Shown piece by piece: positions 1 to 11,589 of a stretch of DNA of 64,000 nt. Made by a program: the position numbers and the translations under genes. How positions within the stretch are numbered: the stretch's first letter is position 1; every line of letters begins with the position of its first letter. This stretch comes from Poa pratensis (Eukaryota; Streptophyta; Magnoliopsida; Poales; Poaceae), in assembly GCA_947311845.1 (NCBI GenBank), contig CAMZMU010000107.1:41010838-41074837 (forward strand), given 5' to 3'. The notes under the pieces were generated by a model. It was given only the letters and a program-made list of their open reading frames with translations, did not search any database and was not told where the DNA came from.

Positions 1-3000
1 TCCAAAGAGTCCAAATATAATTGTGACAAACTATTTTGATTTGCAAAATAAAATAAAGGGAGAGAAACTCAGATTGCCCGTGAGCAATTCCTATTTTATT
101 TACCTATCAAATGATTTTCAAATATTCTGGAAAAATTAGGGGAGCTCCATATTAATATAAAGAGACTCCCCAAAAATTTGCACAATTTTTGGAGGTATTT
201 AAGTGCCTCAAATAAATCCCTAGAGCCACTGATTTTAAAAAGAAACAGCAGAAGGACCCGTTCATGATGAACTTAAAAGTTCCAGGGACTCGTTTGTAAA
301 AAGACCATCTCCTCCCTGTAGCCGCCCGACACGGACGCGCCGTTGCCGGCGAGCGATGGAGGCCCCCCCACGACGTCCTGCGCCTCGCCGCCCAGGCCCC
401 CCCTCCTCTTTTTCCCCTGCGAGGAGAATAAGAGGACCACCCCGTGCTCCTCTGCTCCCACTCCTCATCCATCTCCCTCCTCTACGTTTCTTCTCCACAG
501 CGTGAGCAGCGGCCGTCTTCACTGCCGTCACACGACGCCACCGCCGTGAACCACCTCAAGCCCCGCCTCCTTGTCCAGGAGGAGCGCGTCGTCGACTACT
601 TCGTCCACGCGCAGCGCTGGAGCCGGAGCTGCGTGGACGGCGGCTACATCCGTCCGCGGGAGCGCCAAGGCCGTCGTCTTCCTCTACTTCCGTCGCCAAG
701 TTCGTCGCCTTAGGCCCTCCTCCGTCCTCCCCGACCTCATCCACGACTCCCTCGAGGTGAGCCGCACCTCCGGGACACCTTCCCTTCCTCTCCCTTGCTC
801 TGATGCTCGCCGTCGCGTGGCACCGCGGCGTTCTCCGTCGGCCGACGAACTCTGAACCTGCAAGTCTGAAACTTTAGTGTCAAGGTTCAGTAGACGTCGA
901 TGCCGCTCTTCAACTAGCATTAGATCCGTATACTATCACATCCACCACCGTAGCCCAGTGGCTAGCACCACCGTTCCTCACAGCCACGCCGCGGGTTCGA
1001 TCCCCCGCAGACGCAAAAGGCGCCCTTTTTATTTCTTTTCCCGCACTGACAGCTGGACCCCACCGGTCGGTGACCGTGGTGGCCAGCACAGCCCACACGC
1101 CCAGTCAGCGCCAGCGTGGCGCTAGGGCCCACATGGCAGCGACACTGGCTAGATCTGCCTCCGGTGAGAAAATCCCAGATCCAGATCTATCCCTGCGCGC
1201 GGGCCCCACCCGTCAGTGACTCGGGGTAGCCCCACGCTGGGTACAAAACGTTTCACCGTGTTTTTCTGGAAAATTAATAAGAAGAGAGAAAATTGTGTAG
1301 AACTTCTAAAATTCCATAACAAATTAAATACTTGTCCAAAATTTATAAATAATATACCAAAATGTTCAGAAAAATAAGGTGTGTCTTTTGGCATAACTTA
1401 CACATCCAAATAAATTGGTTAAATTGCTGTTTTATTAGGATAACTAAAATGGCAGAAAAGAAAGCAATTTTGTAAAGTTCATAACTTATTGAATATTGAT
1501 CCAAAAGTTGCAAGCAAGATATCAAAATGATCAGTGGAATAAACTTTACATTCTAACATCATTTTCATGTTGAACTAAATACTGGAAATAACTTTTTCTT
1601 GCACTTTAATAAGAGGGCAGATTATAAAATGGATTTGGGAAATTCATATCCTTAAAAATAATGATTCAAAAATTATGTCCGACCTATCAAAATGTTCAGC
1701 ACATAATATACCTCATGTTTCACCCTTTTTCCAAACATGGATAATTAGTTTTATTGCTGTTTAAAATGATTTGCTAAAATGGCAGATTTAAAATGGATTT
1801 TGTAAATTCAATAACTTAATATTGGTTAATCAGAAAAATGTGTTTAAGACCTCAAAATGCTCATAAAAATGTGTACTGTCCATTAACTTCATCCTCATGC
1901 ATATTTGATCACATTTACATCACTGCACTTCTAGAAGTTAGGGAAATCATTACGTTAACTATGGGGTATAGTTTCTCTTTTGTCGGAATAATTACTCTGG
2001 CACCCCATTTAAATTGCTAGATAGTTTTCAGTAAATTCAGTGCATTAAAATTGTCATGCCATCATGTGTTTGTGCATTGCATTTGTTATGCATGCGTGGT
2101 TATTGATTGTTATTCTTTCCGGTGTTTCTATGCATCGATAGATCAAGCAGTCGGGGTTCCACCGCAATACCCCGATGAACCGTATTATCAGCCCGCTGAA
2201 CAAGGCAAGCGTAATCCCCCCTCTGAGCATGTCTCCTGCTATATTTCCGCAATTATTTTCCCCACTATAATATTGCATTCGGTTCCAAATGTCTTTTGCT
2301 TGGATTAGAGTATCCTACTAGTTGCATTAGAAATCTGTTGCCATTACCTGTATCCTTCCTAATATCCATAGGATTGAAGTGTTGGCCCGAGATAAATTAT
2401 ACTTGCTATGGATATGCTTAGTCATGCTTAGTTTAAATGCTTAGATGTCCGGTGGATGTTACAATGTTGGAACAGTTGATGGAATGGCCGGATGTGATGG
2501 AAAATGGTGGTGATGGATAATAAATTGCTTAAAGGCGGGGATGAGAGGCCACATGGAATGTGGTGGGTTGTCTCGTTCTCGCCGCCTAAGTGCGAGTTCT
2601 CCCCTTCGAGCCAAGACCGAGCGTGCACCCATGCGTGAGGCCTATGCAATTGCAGGAACCCTCATAGACTAAATAACTCGAGCGGGGCTAGCCAGGGTCC
2701 TCTAGTTCGGGCTTCCATTTGCGCGTGCGTGATGATGGTGGGATGAACTGAGATGAGGAGTGTGGTATTAGGAAAATGAGTGGCCGTGGGGCGGGGTGTT
2801 GCAGGCACCTGGCAGTCCTGCCACCACTGATGATCCTGGAAAGTCCTTAACGAGGGAGAAGTCGACACCGCTCCCACCCAGCCGGCTCTCCAAGGAAGAG
2901 AGCTAATTGTACAGGTAATGGGCCGGACGGTACGCGTGGCAAACATTGTACACCCCTGCAGGGTAAATCTTTTCGAAAAGCCGTGTCCACGGTTAAGGAC

Positions 3001-3741
3001 GACTTGGTGCCGGATTCAGGGACCATAGAATAACTTGAATGGAATGATTAAAACCTGAGTACTAGAGGTACCACTCAAGATTGTAAGGTGAGCTTCCTCG
3101 AGGGTGATTCGGGGAGGTGCCTTGGTAGACAGGTGAAGTGATTGATGGTGGTTGTTGATGAAGTTGATCAAAGGAAAAGAGTTTACTTCTTACCCCTTTT
3201 GAAAATATTCTGATTAGTCGATGCCAGGTGTCTTTTATAAAGAAAACCAGCTTTATGCAAACTAGCCATAAAACCTTTGAAAGCCAATCATCGAGCATAT
3301 ATTAGCTCTTAATCTTGCGAGTTCGTCGAACTCAACGTCGTTTGCTTATTTTCAGGAGAGGACTTCACCGCCCTCGAAGGTGGGTTCTTTGTGGACGTCG
3401 ACGGGCAGTCTGGGGTTCCCAGGTGGCAGCTTGGGACATCCCGGAACAGCTGGCGCTGGATGTTTATCTGTAGGCCTCTCAGGCCATATTTGGTTCTTGT
3501 TGTTTAGAACAACCTAATTTGCTTCCGCTTGTCGTAATGTTGGGTCTGTGACCTCTGGTTGTCATTTGCTATCTTTCTCTATTATAAGAGTTGAACTATA
3601 ATGATTTGTGTCGTAGAGTGTGTGATGTGCCAGTTGTTCCACAAGTCTTGATCTCTCTATTATGCTTTGATAGTGTGTCTGGTGGTATCGGATAACCGGA
3701 GACACAGTATCACTGTATAGCAGTCGGGTCGGGGCGCCACA
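1..3741 (+). repeat. Left LTR (5' truncated by window)
   Basis: Direct repeat of 6873-10618, offset 6872-6878 bases after small indels. It ends GCGCCACA immediately before the primer binding site. The largest length difference is a C-tract near 395, which is longer in the right copy. A GC-rich gene-like stretch lies at about 340-860, a tRNA-like module at 951-1008 and AT-rich sequence from 1250 to 2450. The open frames in it on both strands show no recognisable domain and I do not treat them as genes. Confidence 0.93.
951..1008 (+). other. tRNA-like module (A box and B box) inside the left LTR
   Basis: TAGCCCAGTGGC at 951-962 fits the pol III A box, and GGTTCGATCCC at 994-1004 fits the B box. 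They are about 31 bases apart, the spacing of a tRNA gene. GCGGG and CCCGC around the B box can pair as a T arm, with a loop one base longer than normal. A T-rich run follows at about 1024-1038. No acceptor stem closes, so this is not a tRNA gene. It could be a SINE-derived insertion or a chance match. The same module is in the right LTR at 7829-7886. Confidence 0.5.
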
Positions 3742-3744
3742 AGT

Positions 3745-3756
3745 TGGTATCAGAGC
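3745..3756 (+). other. Primer binding site (initiator tRNA-Met type)
   Basis: TGGTATCAGAGC lies three bases after the end of the left LTR. It is the usual complement of the 3' end of plant initiator tRNA-Met, used to prime minus-strand DNA synthesis, and it fixes the element's orientation. Confidence 0.93.
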
Positions 3757-6635
3757 AGGACTGCCTGTAGGAAACCCTTCTACTGGTCGACGTTGAGTCT
3801 AGTGTTTGTGAAAATATTTTTAACCTAAAAATGAGTTGTGAAAACCATCTTAGGATTCTTTTTACTCCTCATCTGGTTACCCTCTAATCTCGGAGCAATC
3901 TTACCTCGATTTGACTTAAAAGTTTTTACTTCTCGTCTGTTACTTCAAAATGATTAGAAACGGGGTTGGGTTCGACCGTTGGTGTTATGTGTCCAGTTGC
4001 TCCCGCTGCGCTGTCAATCCGAAATCAACTCAGATGTTTCTACCGAGTCTAATCGGTTGCTCATTTGCCGGGTTTTAACCCAAGGACTTGAACATAAGGT
4101 CCCGGATTGTGCCGGATAGTGTGGGTTGAATCACGTGGTTTCTTAGCCATTTGAATCTCACGCTACTGGTACCTGATGCTGATCTTTAACCCAAGTCCTG
4201 TATGTGGTCTGTGTGGTAAATGGTTGAACCTTAATCTTCCACACCTCGGATGGCTATGTAACTTTAACTCTGCCATAGCTGGAGATTCCGTCTTGGAATC
4301 ATCTGGGTTATGACCAGAATTCGCTTAGCGAATCCCCCAACTATGTCGTGACTCTGCTGCATCTCTCCTTTTGGGCATGGTTATCACAATTGAGTAATAA
4401 CCGGTGCATCTTCAACATCTTAGGATTTCTCCTGAGCATGTTTTTTTTTACTCTGATCTGCTTTCCGACCTTTGTCTGTCTTTTGACAGTAAAGTTTTAC
4501 CGTGCGTTGGTATGTTCCGATGCAAGTCACCCTCTTGATCCGTCAAGACTTTCCAATTCGTCTTGTTAGGAGAAACAAACTCCAGTACCTTGTCCACTTC
4601 TCGGACCAGGTCAAAGTATTGTAATCCGCAGAATAAGGGCCGTGTCTAGCTTTTGTGCTGCTCCACCTTAGAGTGTCACACTCTTTTATATCGAGGGGTC
4701 GTGCTGAGTGTCATGATCCTCTTGATGAAGTGATGCTCTTACTCCTCGTTACTCTCCGTGTTCCGAGTGACTTGTTACTCGAGAAGGATAAGACGTGAGT
4801 AATGATGTAACTATCGGATAATCTTAGCAGTTCCTACTGTGCGGAGAACCAGGGATATCCATTGCCCTCCTTAGCATGATTGGTTAGCCAATCAATAAGT
4901 TGAGTTTGACAGTGCTACCAAGTCAGTTGGCTCTGATGCACTCCCTCGGTCAAAGAGCTAGGTTCGTGCCGAAGCTCCCAAGACCACCTCGTTGTGCCTT
5001 GAAAGGCATGATCCTCTCTCGAACTCAAAAACATAGCGGTGGATCGTGATATTCTGGAGGTCTTTCCAGAAGTATCGCCAGGTTGTCACCTGACCGTGAT
5101 GTTGAGCTTATGAGTAAGCTTGTTCTCTGAACAACTCCCTTCTCCAAGAAAATCGTGCTGGATGACCTGAATTATTCGGTTGAGCTTAAACAACTTGTAA
5201 GAGTTAAAAGACAAAAGCTCTATCCGATATAGTTCCTTCCTAAAGGGATGTCTAGTCTGTTCGTGTTGAAGCCAGGAAGTATCTCCTCGTTGGATATGCT
5301 AACCTCCAAATCTTTTGATTTGAATTGGGCTATCGTCAAATCAAACTCAGACCTACCTACTTGAATGTGTTAGTCTGACCAATACTTATGCCTCGTTCTG
5401 GTGAAATATGAGTCTACCGTCTTGGAGTATCTGGATAAGTTTGTTGTTGAGCCCATCAACTACCTTCTTATCTTCTCCATGTTTGAGGAGATTCATATTG
5501 GAATTTTGGGCGTTAGCATTGGAAATTTAATAGAACTAACTTTGTGTCGTCACAAGGTATGTGTTCTGAGGATTAGAAGTGACTTTCCTTGGTTCACGTG
5601 CAATTGCTGAAAGATGTCGCCGTGGATCGGAGTGAATTGTCTGGTTCCCTCCGAATCATTTCAACTCGATCATGCACGTGTAGAATATTCTCGGAATGGT
5701 ATGTTGTTACCTCCTTTCCTTGAGAATTTCATCTATGCATCCAAGCCACTGATTGAATTATTCCAGCAAGAGAGGAAGTCTGAGAACTTCTTTTGTCTTC
5801 ATTGGTGTTTTCCCCAGCAGAAACTCAATGGTGTATTGTCGCGAGTAATTCCCGTAGGTGCTGATGCCCTCTGACAAGTGATAATACACGAGTTCCGCAA
5901 TCTCGTTCCTCCTTTGGAGTTAGACCTTGTAGTCCAACTCTTGGGGTCCTAGCAATTGTAACCGTTGGGATGCTTTGCAAAGATTTCCTATTCCTACCGG
6001 TGCTGAGTCTGAAGTATCTCTACACCTGACCAGATCTAAATCTCAATCAGAAACGATAGTTGGTGATCCTCACGAAGCTTGTTCCCGATGTCTAGAAAAA
6101 TCAAGAAGTGTTCCCAATACTGACGTTTGCGGAGTTCCTAAAGTTCTCTCGGTCCATCTTCTCGACCCTTCTCCTATGATCTGAAATGCTCCTCCGCGAG
6201 GAACATTCTGCTCAAGCTGTGTGGTAGAGGTTACCTGCTCATCTGTTGGAATCTTGTTTTAACATTCTTCCTCAGAGACTTAAGGCCTTGTGCAAAGTTC
6301 ATATTCGCAATCTTTTGGGAAACTATTATCTATCATCTGGAAACCTCTTATCATTCCTCCGTGACCTCCTTGTGTCTCCTAACCGCCAAATCAAGAGCTG
6401 ATCAAAGTCTTGTTCCAAGAGTTGACTAGAGGGTACTCGATCGTCGCATCCTCGCGAAGACCATTCCTTTCGGAGTCGTTCCCCTCTCCGATGGTGTGGT
6501 TGAGCGATGACCTTGAAGTGTAGCCGACGAAGATCTTTAGGAGGCGCTGAATCATTCTACACCGAGAAGATCATTGAAGACGTCGTAACCCTTTCCCTCT
6601 TTCCTACTCTAAGAATCTCGGGACGAGATTCCTGT

Positions 6636-6649
6636 AAGGAGGGTAGAGT
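6636..6649 (+). other. Polypurine tract
   Basis: AAGGAGGGTAGAG directly precedes the TGTAACAGCCC start of the right LTR. It is the expected primer for plus-strand DNA synthesis. Confidence 0.8.
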
Positions 6650-9600
6650 TGTAACAGCCCGAAATTTGTGAACCTAAAAATGTGGATAAAATTTCCACTT
6701 TTGCCTTTTCATTCTTGCATCATGGCATCCAAATTAAATTGCTAAGCTTGAAACAATTAATTTGGCACAAATTAAAACAAACGACAAAAATGGCTTCAAA
6801 TCATTTCAAATGTTTTGGGAAAGTTTGTGACAAATAACAATTACTTGGAGCTCTCATATTTGTCCAGGAAGTTCCAAAGAGTCCAAATATAATTGTGACA
6901 AACTATTTTGATTTGCAAAATAAAATAAAGGGAGAGAAACTCAGATTGCCCGTGAGCAATTCCTATTTTATTTACCTATCAAATGATTTTCAAATATTCT
7001 GGAAAAATTAGGGGAGCTCCATATTAATATAAAGAGACTCCCCAAAAATTTGCACAATTTTTGGAGGTATTTAAGTGCCTCAAATAAATCCCTAGAGCCA
7101 CTGATTTTAAAAAGAAACAGCAGAAGGACCCGTTCATGATGAACTTAAAAGTTCCAGGGACTCGTTTGTAAAAAGACCATCTCCTCCCTGTAGCCGCCCG
7201 ACACGGACGCGCCGTTGCCGGCGAGCGATGGAGGCCCCCCCACGACGTCCTGCGCCTCGCCGCCCAGGCCCCCCCCCCCCCTCCTCTTTTTCCCCTGCGA
7301 GGAGAATAAGAGGACCACCCCGTGCTCCTCTGCTCCCACTCCTCATCCATCTCCCTCCTCTACGTTTCTTCTCCACAGCGTGAGCAGCGGCCGTCTTCAC
7401 TGCCGTCACACGACGCCACCGCCGTGAACCACCTCAAGCCCCGCCTCCTTGTCCAGGAGGAGCGCGTCGTCGACTACTTCGTCCACGCGGAGCGCTGGAG
7501 CCGGAGCTGCGTGGACGGCGGCTACATCCGTCCGCGGGAGCGCCAAGGCCGTCGTCTTCCTCTACTTCCGTCGCCAAGTTCGTCGCCTTAGGCCCTCCTC
7601 CGTCCTCCCCGACCTCATCCACGACTCCCTCGAGGTGAGCCGCACCTCCGGGACACCTTCCCTTCCTCTCCCTTGCTCTGATGCTCGCCGTCGCGTGGCA
7701 CCGCGGCGTTCTCCGTCGGCCGACGAACTCTGAACCTGCAAGTCTGAAACTTTAGTGTCAAGGTTCAGTAGACGTCGATGCCGCTCTTCAACTAGCATTA
7801 GATCCGTATACTATCACATCCACCACCGTAGCCCAGTGGCTAGCACCACCGTTCCTCACAGCCACGCCGCGGGTTCGATCCCCCGCAGACGCAAAAGGCG
7901 CCCTTTTTATTTCTTTTCCCGCACTGACAGCTGGACCCCACCGGTCGATGACCGTGGTGGCCAGCACAGCCCACACGCCCAGTCAGCGCCAGCGTGGCGC
8001 TAGGGCCCACATGGCAGCGACACTGGCTAGATCTGCCTCCGGTGAGAAAATCCCAGATCCAGATCTATCCCTGCGCGCGGGCCCCACCCGTCAGTGACTC
8101 GGGGTAGCCCCACGCTGGGTACAAAACGTTTCACCGTGTTTTTCTGGAAAATTAATAAGAAGAGAGAAAATTGTGTAGAACTTCTAAATTCCATAACAAA
8201 TTAAATACTTGTCCAAAATTTATAAATAATATACCAAAATGTTCAGAAAAATAAGGTGTGTCTTTTGGCATAACTTACACATCCAAATAAATTGGTTAAA
8301 TTGCTGTTTTATTAGGATAACTAAAATGGCAGAAAAGAAAGCAATTTTGTAAAGTTCATAACTTATTGAATATTGATCCAAAAATTGCCAGCAAGATATC
8401 AAAATGATCAGTGGAATAAACTTTACATTCTAACATCATTTTCATGTTGAACTAAATACTGGAAATAACTTTTTCTTGCACTTTAATAAGAGGGCAGATT
8501 ATAAAATGGATTTGGGAAATTCATATCCTTAAAAATAATGATTCAAAAATTATGTCCGACCTATCAAAATGTTCAGCACATAATATACCTCATGTTTCAC
8601 CCTTTTTCCAAACATGGATAATTAGTTTTATTGCTGTTTAAAATGATTTGCTAAAATGGCAGATTTAAAATGGATTTTGTAAATTCAATAACTTAATATT
8701 GGTTAATCAGAAAAATGTGTTTAAGACCTCAAAATGCTCATAAAAATGTGTACTGTCCATTAACTTCATCCTCATGCATATTTGATCACATTTACATCAC
8801 TGCACTTCTAGAAGTTAGGGAAATCATTACGTTAACTATGGGGTATAGTTTCTCTTTTGTCGGAATAATTACTCTGGCACCCCATTTAAATTGCTAGATA
8901 GTTTTCAGTAAATTCAGTGCATTAAAATTGTCATGCCATCATGTGTTTGTGCATTGCATTTGTTATGCATGCGTGGTTATTGATTGTTATTCTTTCCGGT
9001 GTTTCTATGCATCGATAGATCAAGCAGTCGGGGTTCCACCGCAATACCCCGATGAACCGTATTATCAGCCCGCTGAACAAGGCAAGCGTAATCCCCCCTC
9101 TGAGCATGTCTCCTGCTATATTTCCGCAATTATTTTCCCCACTATAATATTGCATTCGGTTCCAAATGTCTTTTGCTTGGATTAGAGTATCCTACTAGTT
9201 GCATTAGAAATCTGTTGCCATTACCTGTATCCTTCCTAATATCCATAGGATTGAAGTGTTGCCCCGAGATAAATTATACTTGCTATGGATATGCTTAGTC
9301 ATGCTTAGTTTAAATGCTTAGATGTCCGGTGGATGTTACAATGTTGGAACAGTTGATGGAATGGCCGGATGTGATGGAAAATGGTGGTGATGGATAATAA
9401 ATTGCTTAAAGGCGGGGATGAGAGGCCACATGGAATGTGGTGGGTTGTCTCGTTCTCGCCGGCTAAGTGCGAGTTCTCCCCTTCGAGCCAAGACCGAGCG
9501 TGCACCCATGCGTGAGGCCTATGCAATTGCAGGAACCCTCATAGACTAAATAACTCGAGCGGGGCTAGCCAGGGTCCTCTAGTTCGGGCTTCCATTTGCG

Positions 9601-10618
9601 CGTGCGTGATGATGGTGGGATGAACTGAGATGAGGAGTGTGGTATTAGGAAAATGAGTGGCCGTGGGGCGGGGTGTTGCAGGCACCTGGCAGTCCTGCCA
9701 CCACTGATGATCCTGGAAAGTCCTTAACGAGGGAGAAGTCGACACCGCTCCCACCCAGCCGGCTCTCCAAGGAAGAGAGCTAATTGTACAGGTAATGGGC
9801 CGGACGGTACGCGTGGCAAACATTGTACACCCCTGCAGGGTAAATCTTTTCGAAAAGCCGTGTCCACGGTTAAGGACGACTTGGTGCCGGATTCAGGGAC
9901 CATAGAATAACTTGAATGGAATGATTAAAACCTGAGTACTAGAGGTACCACTCAAGATTGTAAGGTGAGCTTCCTCGAGGGTGATTCGGGGAGGTGCCTT
10001 GGTAGACAGGTGAAGTGATTGATGGTGGTTGTTGATGAAGTTGATCAAAGGAAAAGAGTTTACTTCTTACCCCTTTTGAAAATATTCTGATTAGTCGATG
10101 CCAGGTATCTTTTATAAAGAAAACCAGCTTTATGCAAACTAGCCATAAAACCTTTGAAAGCCAATCATCGAGCATATATTAGCTCTTAATCTTGCGAGTT
10201 CGTCGAACTCAACGTCGTTTGCTTATTTTCAGGAGAGGACTTCACCGCCCTCGAAGGTGGGTTCTTTGTGGACGTCGACGGGTAGTCTGGGGTTCCCAGG
10301 TGGCAGCTTGGGACATCCCGGAACAGCTGGCGCTGGATGTTTATCTGTAGGCCTCTCAGGCCATATTTGGTTCTTGTTGTTTAGAACAACCTAATTTGCT
10401 TCCGCTTGTCGTAATGTTGGGTCTGTGACCTCTGGTTGTCATTTGCTATCTTTCTCTATTATAAGAGTTGAACTATAATGATTTGTGTCGTAGAGTCTGT
10501 GATGTGCCAGTTGTTCCACAAGTCTTGATCTCTCTATTATGCTTGGATAGTGTGTCTGGTGGTATCGGATAACCGGAGACACAGTATCACTGTATAGCAG
10601 TCGGGTCGGGGCGCCACA
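6650..10618 (+). repeat. Right LTR (complete, 3969 bp)
   Basis: Begins TGTAACAGCCC and ends GCGCCACA, with TG...CA termini. It shows the 228 bases missing from the truncated left copy. It is followed by GGCAC, the candidate target-site duplication, which cannot be checked because the left flank is outside the window. Confidence 0.93.
7829..7886 (+). other. tRNA-like module inside the right LTR
   Basis: Identical in arrangement to the module at 951-1008: A-box-like TAGCCCAGTGGC, about 31 bases, then B-box-like GGTTCGATCCC within GC-rich flanks and a following T-rich run. Presence in both LTRs follows from LTR copying and is not independent support. Confidence 0.5.
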
Positions 10619-10769
10619 GGCACCCCGGGGGTTTAGAGACCCTCTCGAAGGTGCCGGACACAAAATCGCTCGGGGCAAGGATTTCGGGGGTGCCGCTAGT
10701 GACAGTTTTGGGTGTCCGGACCCCAATGGGCCTTTGAGGGGTCATTTGGAGGCCCCGGTGGAGATGCTC
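10619..10769. mobile_element. Right-end fragment of a PIF/Harbinger-type element
   Basis: The fragment ends GGTGGAGATGCTC followed by TAA. This matches the right terminus of the complete Harbinger element at 15811-17432 (GGAGATGCTC, TAA duplication). Its left part is missing where the LTR retrotransposon abuts, so the retrotransposon probably inserted into it and the remainder lies left of the window. Confidence 0.6.
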
Positions 10770-11589
10770 TAATCGTCCTGCTACGTAATGTGTCATCGAT
10801 GGTAGGATTCCTACAAGCAAACCTTATTAATTGGGACCTCTTCAGATTTTAAAACATGGGACATAACGGAGAGATATAGGCACTTGCACTATTCAAGAAA
10901 AACAAAATAGAGGGCATAGGAATAAATTACTTAGTAATAAAGGTTTTGATAGGAAAAATTCTATGGATTCTACCCAAATGTTATGAGTTCTTTTGATCCA
11001 AAGAAACCCTTATTTTCCTAGTAGCTAGACGACGTGAGGCAAAAAAACATGTCAGTGCAATCGCGTCAGATAAGTGAGGCGAGAACATGTAGGTTGTGAC
11101 GATGGCATGAACATTTGCCTAACAGACCAGCCAACCAAGCAATTGCTCCTAGTTTGTACTAGACCCAAGTTGTATAACCGAAACAATTGATCTGACGGGG
11201 CAACAGATAAATTCAAGCCGGCCTAATAGGGATTCTCCTCGAATAGAACAGTGTATCGGAGGGAAGTAGTCTCCGAGCAAACTAAAGCGCATATTTTGGC
11301 CAAATTTGGGAGATCTCCATCACCACTACGACGAGGGAGGCAGCCGACCCATCAATTTAGCGAAGAAATTTTCAAAAGACCCTGATGGAGATGCTCTCAA
11401 CTCATAAAACATAGCGAAAGGTTGACCATATCATTGAAGCTTAACCAACGCCAAGTACATTGTACACCACCCACTTAATTTTTTATATCTGGTATTCTTT
11501 ATAAAATGAATTACTAGCTGGTTAATTACTCGGGTCCCACCACACAGTGGCAGGCCAATTGTTCATGACACTGAGACGGGGAGATCCTG
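10770..11589. other. Noncoding, repeat-derived DNA without a gene
   Basis: No supported coding frame. A GGAGATGCTC at 11387-11396 is probably the end of another Harbinger-like fragment, but its partner was not found. Sequence around 11440-11480 (CCAAGTACATTGTACACCAC) recurs at about 12145-12170, a local duplication. Confidence 0.5.

Larger units (their letters stand above)
3742..6649 (+). pseudogene. Decayed Ty3/gypsy pol interior (reverse transcriptase to integrase C-terminus remnants)
   Basis: No long frame survives, but pol can be traced in order. Around 5053-5110 there is an EVFPEVSPG-like stretch matching the segment just before gypsy reverse transcriptase. At 5401-5520 the frame reads LEYLDKFVV, then LLIFSMFEE, where an active enzyme has a FIDDILIFS-type catalytic motif. 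Here the two catalytic aspartates are lost (PINYLLIFS). Around 6435-6500, LDRRILAKTIPF followed by VPLSDGVVE resembles the integrase C-terminal region. Gag and protease were not recognised. The decay is far greater than the difference between the LTRs, so the interior was probably already dead when this copy inserted. Confidence 0.75.
1..10618 (+). mobile_element. Ty3/gypsy-derived non-autonomous long-LTR retrotransposon (LARD-like), 5' edge cut by window
   Basis: The first 3741 bases reappear almost unchanged at 6873-10618, and the two blocks flank a 2.9 kb interior. The repeat begins TGTAACAGCCC (seen at 6650) and ends GCGCCACA. A primer binding site matching initiator tRNA-Met follows the left LTR, and a purine tract precedes the right one, so the element reads on the plus strand. 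The full LTR is 3969 bp. The interior holds only stop-riddled remnants of gypsy pol, so the element cannot encode its own mobility. By eye about a dozen point changes and two small indels separate the LTRs over 3.7 kb, which implies a recent insertion. The first 228 bases of the left LTR and the left target-site duplication lie outside the window. Confidence 0.93.

Noticed and set aside
152..1125. Several overlapping 60-110 codon frames in the LTR (repeated at 7024-8003)
   Set aside because: They overlap on both strands in a GC-rich part of an LTR, share no recognised domain, and their conservation between copies is explained by LTR identity.
2662..2946. 94-codon minus-strand frame in the LTR, also at 9539-9823
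   Set aside because: No family match, and the second copy is only the other LTR.
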